Assembly (NCBI GenBank): GCA_023251285.1
Contig: JAHEZB010000043.1
Coordinates: 1-9,584 of the forward strand
Source: Chitinophagaceae bacterium
GTDB taxonomy: Bacteria > Bacteroidota > Bacteroidia > Chitinophagales > Chitinophagaceae
Direction: 5' to 3'
Length of the DNA: 9,584 bases
Part shown: piece by piece, positions 1 through 7,188 of the stretch
Position numbering within the stretch: the first letter of the stretch is position 1
Layout of the letters: each line of letters begins with the position of its first letter
Notes under the pieces: model-generated
Told to the model about the DNA's origin: nothing
Databases searched by the model: none
The model's input: the letters and a program-made list of their open reading frames with translations, nothing else
Program-made: the position numbers and the translations under genes

Positions 1-600
1 TTTACAGGCAATAAATGGAAAAACCTCTTTGAAGGTTCTTCCATTGGACATAAACTGATCATACAGTTTCCTGCCGTTACAGCTTCGTCTGTCCGCTTGC
101 GCGTTTTATCCTCCGTAGGTACACCCAAAATTAAAACATTCAGCGCCTTTTATAACCAGGCCCCACTGATTGAAATACCCAAAGTAAAAGACAACTGGAA
201 TATCCGGAATATTGGAGAATGGAATTTTGATAAAAACGATTCAGGGGTAAAGAAGTTACAATTAAATATTTCACCATATTGTAAAGACGCACAGGCTTAC
301 GAAATTGCTTTTGTAATCGAGAATGATAAAGTAAAAGAAGCACAGTTTTCGTACGATTGGGCACAGACCGGGTTATGGACTGATAATATTCAAAGCGAAA
401 ATCGTTTGACAGTAATTAGTAAACACCTGATATTTGACGGAGTGAATGCCGATCAATATCTGCTAAAAGATGAAAAATTTAAAGATCGGATTCACTTCAA
501 CCTGACGGGAATAGCACCGAATCTGTTGATTAATGTGACATTGCAAATACCGGAACAATTTAATAAAGGGAAGATTCTGGCATTTATTTTAAGAAAATAA
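1..600 (+). CDS. Probable GH29 alpha-L-fucosidase, C-terminal part (5' end outside window)
   Basis: The reading frame is open from base 1 and gives 199 residues before the TAA at 598-600, so this is the end of a larger gene. The first ~50 residues (EGSSIGHKLIIQFPAV, then VRLRVLSS and an aromatic FSAFYN strand) resemble the discoidin-like (F5/8 type C) beta-sandwich that closes many GH29 fucosidases, where an 'EGTTIGYKR..RFP.V....VR.RI' pattern is typical. The remaining ~140 residues form a second domain that I do not recognise. It is rich in beta-type sequence and has no catalytic motif I can name. GH29 enzymes remove terminal alpha-L-fucose with retention, usually in the periplasm. The catalytic domain is not visible, so the fucosidase call rests on the accessory domain alone. 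The GH59 gene starts 6 bases downstream, implying co-transcription. A TTG at 97 could be read as a start but is internal to the domain. Confidence 0.6.
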   Translation, partial: FTGNKWKNLFEGSSIGHKLIIQFPAVTASSVRLRVLSSVGTPKIKTFSAFYNQAPLIEIPKVKDNWNIRNIGEWNFDKNDSGVKKLQLNISPYCKDAQAYEIAFVIENDKVKEAQFSYDWAQTGLWTDNIQSENRLTVISKHLIFDGVNADQYLLKDEKFKDRIHFNLTGIAPNLLINVTLQIPEQFNKGKILAFILRK

Positions 601-606
601 CGACCG

Positions 607-2547
607 ATGAAAGTTAACCGGATTATCATCTCAGTGCTCCTTTATTTTTGCGCAATAAATACTTACGGTCAGCAGGAAATTAAAATTAATTTAAATAGTG
701 AAGGAAGAGTATTTGAAGGCCTTGGTTCTTTAAGCGCCGGAGCATCAAGCAGATTATTGATAGATTATCCTGAGCCATATAGAAGCCAAATACTTGATTT
801 GCTTTTCAAACCGATGTTTGGTGCCAGCCTGCAACATTTGAAAGTTGAAATTGGTGGTGATATAAATTCAACGTCCGGCGCCGAGCCGAGTCATGCAAGA
901 ACAAGAGAAGAGTTATTACTTCCACAAAAATCATTTTATGAACGCGGATATGAATGGTGGCTGATGGAGGAAGCCAAAAAAAGAAATCCTAATATTATGC
1001 TTGATTGCCTTGAATGGGGTTTGCCTGGTTGGGTCGGAAACCATCAATTTTATTCTGATGACAATATCCATTATATTATTTCTTTTATAAAGGGTGCAAA
1101 GAAATATCACGATTTACAAATGAATTACACGGGAGTGCATAATGAAAGAATGTATGATAAAGCATGGATTAAGAAGCTTCGCTACGCACTAGATACAAGT
1201 GGGCTCACAAACGTAAAAATAGTTGCTGCTGATCTGTGCTGTAACGATCAATGGAAGATTGCAGATGATATAATAAAAGATTCTGCACTTAAAAAAGCAG
1301 TGGCTGTTATTGGAGATCATTACCCGGAAAAAGATAAAGCATATAACAGCTCAGAAAACGCAAAGAAAACAGGATTACCACTCTGGGACAGTGAAGGAGG
1401 GCCGTGGCGTGGCGATTGGGAAGGATTTAAATATCTCGCTAAAATGTTTAACAGGAATTACATCGAAGGTAGAATGACTAAAGATATTACATGGAGTTTG
1501 ATCACTTCCTACTATGATAACCTGGCACTTCCCAATTCAGGAATGATGAAAGCAAATACTCCCTGGTGCGGAAACTACGACGTTCAACCTGCAGTTTGGG
1601 CTTTTGCACATACCACTCAGTTTGTTCAACCCGGCTGGCAATACCTGGATGATGCGTGTGGATATTTAAAAAGCGGTGGAAGTTTCGTTACCTTAAAGTC
1701 AGCAGAAAATGCTGGGAGCAATATGAGTATCATCATTGAAACTATGGATGCGAAGTCGCTACAGCCCATTGTAATTAAACTACCTTTAAATTATCCTAAG
1801 AAATATTTTTATGTCTGGAAATCTGAGGTTGACCGTCAAGAGTTTGAAAGATTTTCGATGTTAACCATTCATAACAATACGGTTGAACTTACTTTAGATA
1901 CGAACGCTCTCTATTCAATCACAACCACCCAAGGCCAGCATAAAGGAGCTTTCAAACAAATTCCTCCACACAAGCCATTTCCATTACCTTTTTTTGACGA
2001 TTTTAATGGATCATCCGTTGGTCAGTCTCCTGCTTATTTTTCGGATCAGGCAGGAGCGTTCGAAGTATCACAGGACAAAAACTCCGAAAATAGATATCTT
2101 AAACAAATGGTCACAATGCCGGGAAATGAATGGGAAGGCGACACTTCATTCATAGAAACAGTGATAGGAGACAGCAGTTGGCAAAATTATAGAGTAAGCG
2201 CCGATGTGTCTCTGCAGAAAAAAAATACTGCTTATGCTTCAATCATTGGACGCGTAACAGATGTGCACCGGTCTCATAAAATGCCCGAAGGATATTCGTT
2301 AAGGCTTTATTCAACCGGGGAATGGCAATTGTTAGCATCTGATTCCCTTATTTCCAAAGGTTTTAGCCCGGTCACAAATAAAAAATGGATTAACCTGAAA
2401 TTAAAGTTCGATAAAAATGTAATCATCGCTTTTCTTGACAATAAGCAGGTAGTAAAAACATTAAATGATAAATACACTCATGGTATGTGTGGCCTGGGAA
2501 GCAGTTACGATCAAAATTTATTCGATAACTTTTCCGTAAAACCCTAA
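607..2547 (+). CDS. GH59 galactocerebrosidase-like beta-galactosidase, secreted
   Basis: The 646-residue protein matches animal GALC almost end to end, as judged from memory of the human sequence. Residues 1-21 are a signal peptide (cleavage near TYG-QQ). Next come the family signatures SRLLIDYPEPYRSQILD (49-65), FGASLQHLKVEIGGD (71-85), GAEPSH (91-96) and YEWWLMEEAKKRNPNI (115-130). The (beta/alpha)8 acid/base Glu is E180 in GVHNER and the nucleophile is E263 in DSEGG. AHTTQFVQPGW (334-344) marks the return to the beta-sandwich, and residues ~460-646 correspond to the GALC C-terminal lectin-like domain, ending in the typical FDNFSV. GALC removes beta-galactose from galactosylceramide and related lipids in lysosomes. 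The bacterial substrate is unknown, and secretion to the periplasm or outside is inferred. The mammalian IWNER motif reads VHNER here. The ATG start gives a good leader, with no clear ribosome-binding site. It is probably in an operon with the fucosidase. Confidence 0.93.
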   Translation: MKVNRIIISVLLYFCAINTYGQQEIKINLNSEGRVFEGLGSLSAGASSRLLIDYPEPYRSQILDLLFKPMFGASLQHLKVEIGGDINSTSGAEPSHARTREELLLPQKSFYERGYEWWLMEEAKKRNPNIMLDCLEWGLPGWVGNHQFYSDDNIHYIISFIKGAKKYHDLQMNYTGVHNERMYDKAWIKKLRYALDTSGLTNVKIVAADLCCNDQWKIADDIIKDSALKKAVAVIGDHYPEKDKAYNSSENAKKTGLPLWDSEGGPWRGDWEGFKYLAKMFNRNYIEGRMTKDITWSLITSYYDNLALPNSGMMKANTPWCGNYDVQPAVWAFAHTTQFVQPGWQYLDDACGYLKSGGSFVTLKSAENAGSNMSIIIETMDAKSLQPIVIKLPLNYPKKYFYVWKSEVDRQEFERFSMLTIHNNTVELTLDTNALYSITTTQGQHKGAFKQIPPHKPFPLPFFDDFNGSSVGQSPAYFSDQAGAFEVSQDKNSENRYLKQMVTMPGNEWEGDTSFIETVIGDSSWQNYRVSADVSLQKKNTAYASIIGRVTDVHRSHKMPEGYSLRLYSTGEWQLLASDSLISKGFSPVTNKKWINLKLKFDKNVIIAFLDNKQVVKTLNDKYTHGMCGLGSSYDQNLFDNFSVKP

Positions 2548-2608
2548 TGAAGATTTTACAAGGATATCTAATGAGGTTGAATACCAAAAATAGTTTTATA
2601 GTCCCTTT

Positions 2609-3094
2609 CTAATCCAATACTAAGCACTGTTGGAATTTGACGGGATGTTGTGCATAGCCGTTACTTTTGGCAGGCAGCAGTTGCGTTAATGTTTGCATTC
2701 CATAAAACAGTCCTTTTGATGTATTGGCCGACAGCAATACTGTTTGTGGAGTTACTTTTAAAGTATAACCTTCGCCACCAATGGATTTATTTTCGCTTTT
2801 ATTAATAGCAAGTGAAAAAGATGCTTTAGAAGAACCATTTTTTTCTCCATTATTTTTTCCATTGAACCCATAATTTTCGTGAAGCAATGCTGAAAGAAAC
2901 GAAGCTACATCTGATGCACTTTTATCAGCGGAAATATTTGCCGTTTCAGGTTTTAATGAAAAATTTCCCTCCTGTAAATTCACCGAAACAGGTTGGGGAA
3001 TAATAGAAATTTTAGATTGATTATTTTCAGTCTGAGCAAAACCAGGTTTATAAAAAATTACACAGACAAAAAAAGCAAAGAATATTTTTTTCAT
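2609..3094 (-). pseudogene. Truncated GH20 hexosaminidase remnant: signal peptide plus GH20b domain only
   Basis: Starting at the ATG of MKKIFFAFF (3094; a TTG two codons upstream is less likely), this encodes 161 residues. There is a signal peptide cut near GFA-QTE, then one domain running from ISIIPQPVSVNLQEG to GLFYGMQTLTQLLP. This is the N-terminal, non-catalytic domain of GH20 enzymes (Glyco_hydro_20b), usually followed at once by a ~350-residue catalytic barrel. The frame instead meets TAG at 2611-2609, just after VKFQQCLVLD. Nothing like the expected RGMHLDVSRH or HxGGDE motifs appears downstream before the GH59 gene ends. It aligns with residues ~36-155 of the neighbouring full GH20 but is clearly diverged, so it is not a recent copy. 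The reading frame and leader remain intact, so an expressed stand-alone domain cannot be excluded. It lies 46 bases downstream of the full GH20 on the same strand. Confidence 0.75.
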
Positions 3095-3140
3095 ATTCAA
3101 TATTTATTCTTAGGATTAAATTGTGTTAGAGAAATAAAAT

Positions 3141-5459
3141 CTATTTATCTTTTTCCACCTTAAACATTTCTGCCGGAATATTTTGCGGTTGGCCTTCCTT
3201 CAAAGCATATAATAAACGCAAAGTATATCCTCCACCTCCTTCGATAAAATCAAGTGAAAAATGATGCAGCCCTTTTTCCAAAGCGATTTCACCGCTGCGT
3301 TCTATTGCGCTGTGAAGGCCATCATTATTAACCACTTTCTTATTATCAATATATAAAGCGCTGCCATCATCAGAGGTAAGATAAAAACTATAGATAGCCC
3401 TTTCAGGCACATCAATATAGCCGCGATATTGCAACCCGAATGATGGTGCTTTTACTTCAGCAGGAACTTCAATATCTTTTACATAAAAGGTATGCGATGG
3501 CGCAACTGCCGACATATTTTTTGTACTGTCAAAACTGCCCACATAATAAGTACATTTTAATCCACTTTCCAATGTTCCTGTTACATTTACCGGAGGTGCA
3601 TACGTTTCCTTTGCATATTCCAAAGAATAGGTATCGCCCCTGTTTCCTGAAGGCGTATAAGCCGCCATCTTTATAGTCTGGGAATGATAAATTTTAAAAT
3701 GAGCAGGCAAAACCGGCGATTGAAGATTCGGTAATGTTCCATCAGTAGTATAATGAATGATAAGATTTGCCAGAGGCTTTTCAACGCTCAACACAGCGCT
3801 GTCAATAAAAACGTTATTATCCGTAAAGCCAGAGAGGTCAGGCAGGCGATAGTGGATTTTCATTTTATCCCACCTATGATACTGGCTTTTCAGGCGCTCC
3901 CGGTACGACGAATAATTTCGTGATGAATCCGTCCAGGCTATTTCTGCCATAGCTGTCATTCGCGGCATGGTCATATAATCTGCCCGCTTTTCAGAAGGAA
4001 CACGTTCTGTCCACAGGCAAGCCTGGATGCCGATAATCCTTTGTTCAGCAGCGCCAGTTAATCCATTCGGAACCGGATTAAAATGATACACATTGTAAAG
4101 CGAACTCTTATCCGGAAACTGGTCAAAATACAATGGATTACCGGGAGCCATAATTACTTTGTTACCATTGTTTGCCGCTTCCACAGGCGCTTGTGGCACC
4201 CAACCGCGCCAGTACATAATGATAATGCTGGAATCTATTCCGCCTTCCAACACATCATCCCAGGCAATCATTTGTTTCCCGTTTTTATGGAAAAAATTTT
4301 CCATTCTCTTATTAAAATAGCTTTGCAATTCTGCTACATTTTTTAACCCTTCTTTGTGCATGATATTTTCACATTCAGAAACGTTTTTCCATGTCGTTTT
4401 ATCTACTTCATCGCCACCAATATGAACATATTTTGAGGGAAAGAGAGCGAAAATTTCTTTATAAACATTTTGAGCAAATTCATAGGTACTTTCCTTGCAA
4501 GGGCACAACGGCACAGAAAAAATTTCTCCCTGTCCCGGCTTTCCTGTGCAGCTCAGCCAGGGAAAGATTTTGATGGCCGCCATCATGTGCCCAGGCATAT
4601 CCAGTTCGGGAATAATTTGTATATGCCTTGCTGCTGCATATTTTATTAAATCCCGCATTTGGTCCTGGGAATAAAAACCGCCATAAAGTGTTTGTCCATG
4701 GCGGTGGATAATATGAGAAGAATCAATTTCAAAATCCGGATTCTCCTTTGCAAGTTTCATGCAGGCAGAATCATTGGAATCAAATGTACGCCACCCGCCC
4801 TTTTCAGTAAGTTGCGGATATTTTTTTATCTGGATGCGCCAGCCCTGGTCATCGGTTAAATGAAGATGAAACCTGTTGAGCTTATACAGAGCCATCCGGT
4901 CAATAAATTTTTTCAAATAATCAATTGAAAAAAAATGCCGGGATACATCCAAATGCATTCCTCTCCAGCCGTATGCAGGTTTGTCTTTTATTTCTACAGC
5001 AGGAATTTTTAATGCTTTATCCGCCGGATTCTGTACAGGCAAAAGTTGCCTGATGGTTTCAATTCCCCAAAATAATCCTGCCGAAGTTCTTGCAGATAGT
5101 ATCACATTTGAAGAAGTTACCAACAAATGGTAACCTTCTGCGGATTCAATAGAATTATCTGTTTTTAAAATGATGCAGTTGCTGTTCGTCATTTTTGATT
5201 GGCGAAGCTTAATGCCGGCAGTTTCCTTTATCAACTGTTCCAAAGCCTTTGCATCCTGAAGGAAACGCTCATTTTGAATAACGACAGAAGTATTTTTGTT
5301 GATAACGAAATCTCCGTTTCCCGGAACCAAATGTACGGGATAAGGAATGATGGGATAACGTTCTGATACTGCTTTCGTTTGTGCTACAACGGAAAGTTGG
5401 CAAATAAACAAAGCGGCTGTAAAAACGTATCTTAATTTAAACCAAGAAATAGTTATCAT
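3141..5459 (-). CDS. GH20 beta-N-acetylhexosaminidase with C-terminal PA14 domain
   Basis: Exo-acting enzyme that removes terminal beta-GlcNAc or GalNAc by substrate-assisted catalysis. I start it at the ATG at 5459 (772 residues), because this gives a clean leader (MITISWFKLRYVFTAALF, cut near VVA-QTK). The TTG 14 codons upstream would add a Lys/Gln-rich tail. AAAGGAA abuts the ATG. Domain order: leader 1-26; GH20b domain ~36-160; catalytic barrel ~163-515; a chitobiase/hexosaminidase C-terminal-type domain ~545-617 (IIHYTTDGTLPN); and PA14 ~633-770 (YRGYIDVPERAIYSFYLTSDDGSALYID), a likely sugar-binding module. Active-site landmarks are GMHLDVSRHFF (R174), HLHLTDDQGWR, PELDMPGH, the catalytic D350-E351 pair in HIGGDE, and tryptophans in IAWDD, YWRGW and CLWTE. 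The protein is probably periplasmic or surface-exposed. It follows two sulfatase genes on the same strand, with a 125-base gap, consistent with trimming of desulfated HexNAc ends. Confidence 0.95.
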   Translation of the reverse strand: MITISWFKLRYVFTAALFICQLSVVAQTKAVSERYPIIPYPVHLVPGNGDFVINKNTSVVIQNERFLQDAKALEQLIKETAGIKLRQSKMTNSNCIILKTDNSIESAEGYHLLVTSSNVILSARTSAGLFWGIETIRQLLPVQNPADKALKIPAVEIKDKPAYGWRGMHLDVSRHFFSIDYLKKFIDRMALYKLNRFHLHLTDDQGWRIQIKKYPQLTEKGGWRTFDSNDSACMKLAKENPDFEIDSSHIIHRHGQTLYGGFYSQDQMRDLIKYAAARHIQIIPELDMPGHMMAAIKIFPWLSCTGKPGQGEIFSVPLCPCKESTYEFAQNVYKEIFALFPSKYVHIGGDEVDKTTWKNVSECENIMHKEGLKNVAELQSYFNKRMENFFHKNGKQMIAWDDVLEGGIDSSIIIMYWRGWVPQAPVEAANNGNKVIMAPGNPLYFDQFPDKSSLYNVYHFNPVPNGLTGAAEQRIIGIQACLWTERVPSEKRADYMTMPRMTAMAEIAWTDSSRNYSSYRERLKSQYHRWDKMKIHYRLPDLSGFTDNNVFIDSAVLSVEKPLANLIIHYTTDGTLPNLQSPVLPAHFKIYHSQTIKMAAYTPSGNRGDTYSLEYAKETYAPPVNVTGTLESGLKCTYYVGSFDSTKNMSAVAPSHTFYVKDIEVPAEVKAPSFGLQYRGYIDVPERAIYSFYLTSDDGSALYIDNKKVVNNDGLHSAIERSGEIALEKGLHHFSLDFIEGGGGYTLRLLYALKEGQPQNIPAEMFKVEKDK

Positions 5460-5584
5460 TTCCTTTTTTTGAATTGCTATTTTTTGTTTTTTTATAGACA
5501 AACATTGTAATGAATCTATTTGACCTTGTCATCCAATAGTGTATAAGCTAGTTAAAATTCCCAAACCTTTTGCTATTCAATATC

Positions 5585-7147
5585 TCATTTTACATCCATA
5601 CCTGGAATATTATCCTTGTACTTTTTGATTTGAACATTTAATTCATTGGACATAGAATCCCTTACACTTTTATATTCCGGCTTTCCATAGACATTGTTCA
5701 ATTCATTCGGATCTTTTTGCAAATCATACAATTCCCAATCGCCGTTTTCATAATAATAAATCAATTTATACCGGTCAGACCTGACACCGATATGCTTGCC
5801 AACATTATGTTCACCACCCGATTCATAATAATGATAATACACATATTTACGCCAATCGTCAGGAGTTTTACCTTGCCATATTGGTAACATACTTCTTCCC
5901 TGCATGTCAGCCGGAATTGTTACATGAGCCGCATCCAGCAAGGTTTCTCCAATGTCAAGATTCATTACCATATCATTATTTACACTTTCCGGCTTTATCA
6001 CATCAGGCCATCTAACGATCAGGGGTGTACGAAAAGATTGTTCGTACATAAATCTTTTATCAAACCAGCCATGTTCGCCAAGATAAAATCCCTGGTCAGA
6101 GGTGTAGATTACAATGGTATTTTTATCCAGTCCTTTTTCTTTTAGATAATCCATTAAGCGGCCAACGTTATCATCAACAGATTGAATGGTTCGCAGATAA
6201 TCTTTTATATAACGTTCGTATTTCCAAATGGCTAAATCTTTTCCGGTTAAACGTGCTTTTTTAAAAGCGTCATTTTTAGGAGTATAAGCTGCAATAAACG
6301 CTTTTTGTTCATCAGGAGTTAAACGACCAAAAATCCCCATCCAGTTGGAATCCAGCCTTTCCGTTGCTTTAGGGATTCCCAAATTTTCTTTTAAGTCATA
6401 ATTTGGCGCAAGCCATTTAGAAATCTCCATTTTTTGTTCTTTTACTGCACGGGTTCTAGTAGCATAATCATCAAAAAAAGTAGCAGGAACGGGAATTTTT
6501 ACGCTGTCAAATTCATGCAGGTACTTGATCGCAGACATCCAGTCGCGGTGCGGTGCTTTATTCCAAACAAGAACACAAAATGGTTTCGAAGTATCGCGAT
6601 GATTCAGCCAGTTGATCGCTTTATCTGTCGTCAGATCTGTTACATATCCTTCCGCTCTTTTCGTACCGGTAGAATCAATAAAATCAGGATTATAATAGTC
6701 ACCTTGTCCGGGTAAAATATTCCAAAAATCAAAACCTGTTGGCTTCGACACCAAATGCCATTTGCCTATCATTGCTGTTTGATAACCGGCCTGTTGCAAT
6801 AGTTTTGGAAACGTATTTTGCGAACCATCAAACACTTCATCACCATTACCTTTAATGCCATTCATGTTACTGTATTTGCCGGTAAGAATTGCCGCGCGGC
6901 TTGGTGCGCAAAGAGAATTGTTTACAAAAGCGCAGTTAAACAACATGCCCTCTTTTGCAAGCGCGTCGATATTTGGGGTATGATTCAAACTATCCCCATA
7001 AGCGCTGATCGCCTGGTAACCGTGGTCATCGCTCATGATGAAGATGATGTTAGGGAGGGATTCGCTTTTTGTCTCTTGCTTGTTTTTACAGCGAACAAGA
7101 AATAAAACCGAAGCAAAAACGAATAGATAGCGAAGGGGGATTTTCAT
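5585..7147 (-). CDS. Family S1 sulfatase, probably S1_11 N-acetylglucosamine-6-O-sulfatase
   Basis: Complete 520-residue sulfatase. The formylglycine motif is C80-APSR with downstream LTGK (AILTGK), so C80 must be oxidised to formylglycine by a maturase not seen here. Metal and active-site residues include D40-D41 (MSDDHGYQ), K129 and H131 (GKWHL), H200 (KAPHRDW), D351-Q352 (TSDQGFYLGEHGWFDKRFMYE) and K364. The patterns KLLQQAGYQTAMIGKWHL, KPFCVLVWNKAPHR and DDWRKYVYYHYYE strongly resemble Bacteroides S1_11 enzymes as I recall them; these cut 6-O-sulfate from GlcNAc. The subfamily is from recalled similarity, while the sulfatase call is direct. The C-terminal YKLIYYYENGDWELYDLQKDPNE is the usual S1 subdomain. 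The leader ends LFLVRC at C20. That could be a lipobox, but Arg before Cys is atypical, so periplasmic release or lipid anchoring is open. It lies 41 bases after the upstream sulfatase, which suggests one operon. Confidence 0.92.
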   Translation of the reverse strand: MKIPLRYLFVFASVLFLVRCKNKQETKSESLPNIIFIMSDDHGYQAISAYGDSLNHTPNIDALAKEGMLFNCAFVNNSLCAPSRAAILTGKYSNMNGIKGNGDEVFDGSQNTFPKLLQQAGYQTAMIGKWHLVSKPTGFDFWNILPGQGDYYNPDFIDSTGTKRAEGYVTDLTTDKAINWLNHRDTSKPFCVLVWNKAPHRDWMSAIKYLHEFDSVKIPVPATFFDDYATRTRAVKEQKMEISKWLAPNYDLKENLGIPKATERLDSNWMGIFGRLTPDEQKAFIAAYTPKNDAFKKARLTGKDLAIWKYERYIKDYLRTIQSVDDNVGRLMDYLKEKGLDKNTIVIYTSDQGFYLGEHGWFDKRFMYEQSFRTPLIVRWPDVIKPESVNNDMVMNLDIGETLLDAAHVTIPADMQGRSMLPIWQGKTPDDWRKYVYYHYYESGGEHNVGKHIGVRSDRYKLIYYYENGDWELYDLQKDPNELNNVYGKPEYKSVRDSMSNELNVQIKKYKDNIPGMDVK

Positions 7148-7188
7148 ATAAATTGAATTTAAATTAAATTATTTAAGCCGGGCAACTT

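Noticed and set aside
140..364. 74-residue minus-strand frame opposite the fucosidase end
   Set aside because: It is antisense to a continuous, better supported frame and has no recognisable content.
2548..2611. Frameshift instead of truncation for the short GH20
   Set aside because: I read the coding strand past the TAG and found no GH20 catalytic motif before the GH59 coding region begins on the other strand, so a simple frameshift or single stop mutation does not restore the enzyme.
5460..5501. Upstream TTG start for the GH20 hexosaminidase (14 extra residues)
   Set aside because: The added residues are Lys/Gln-rich and push the hydrophobic leader inward; the ATG at 5459 gives a normal signal peptide and is preceded by a purine-rich AAAGGAA.
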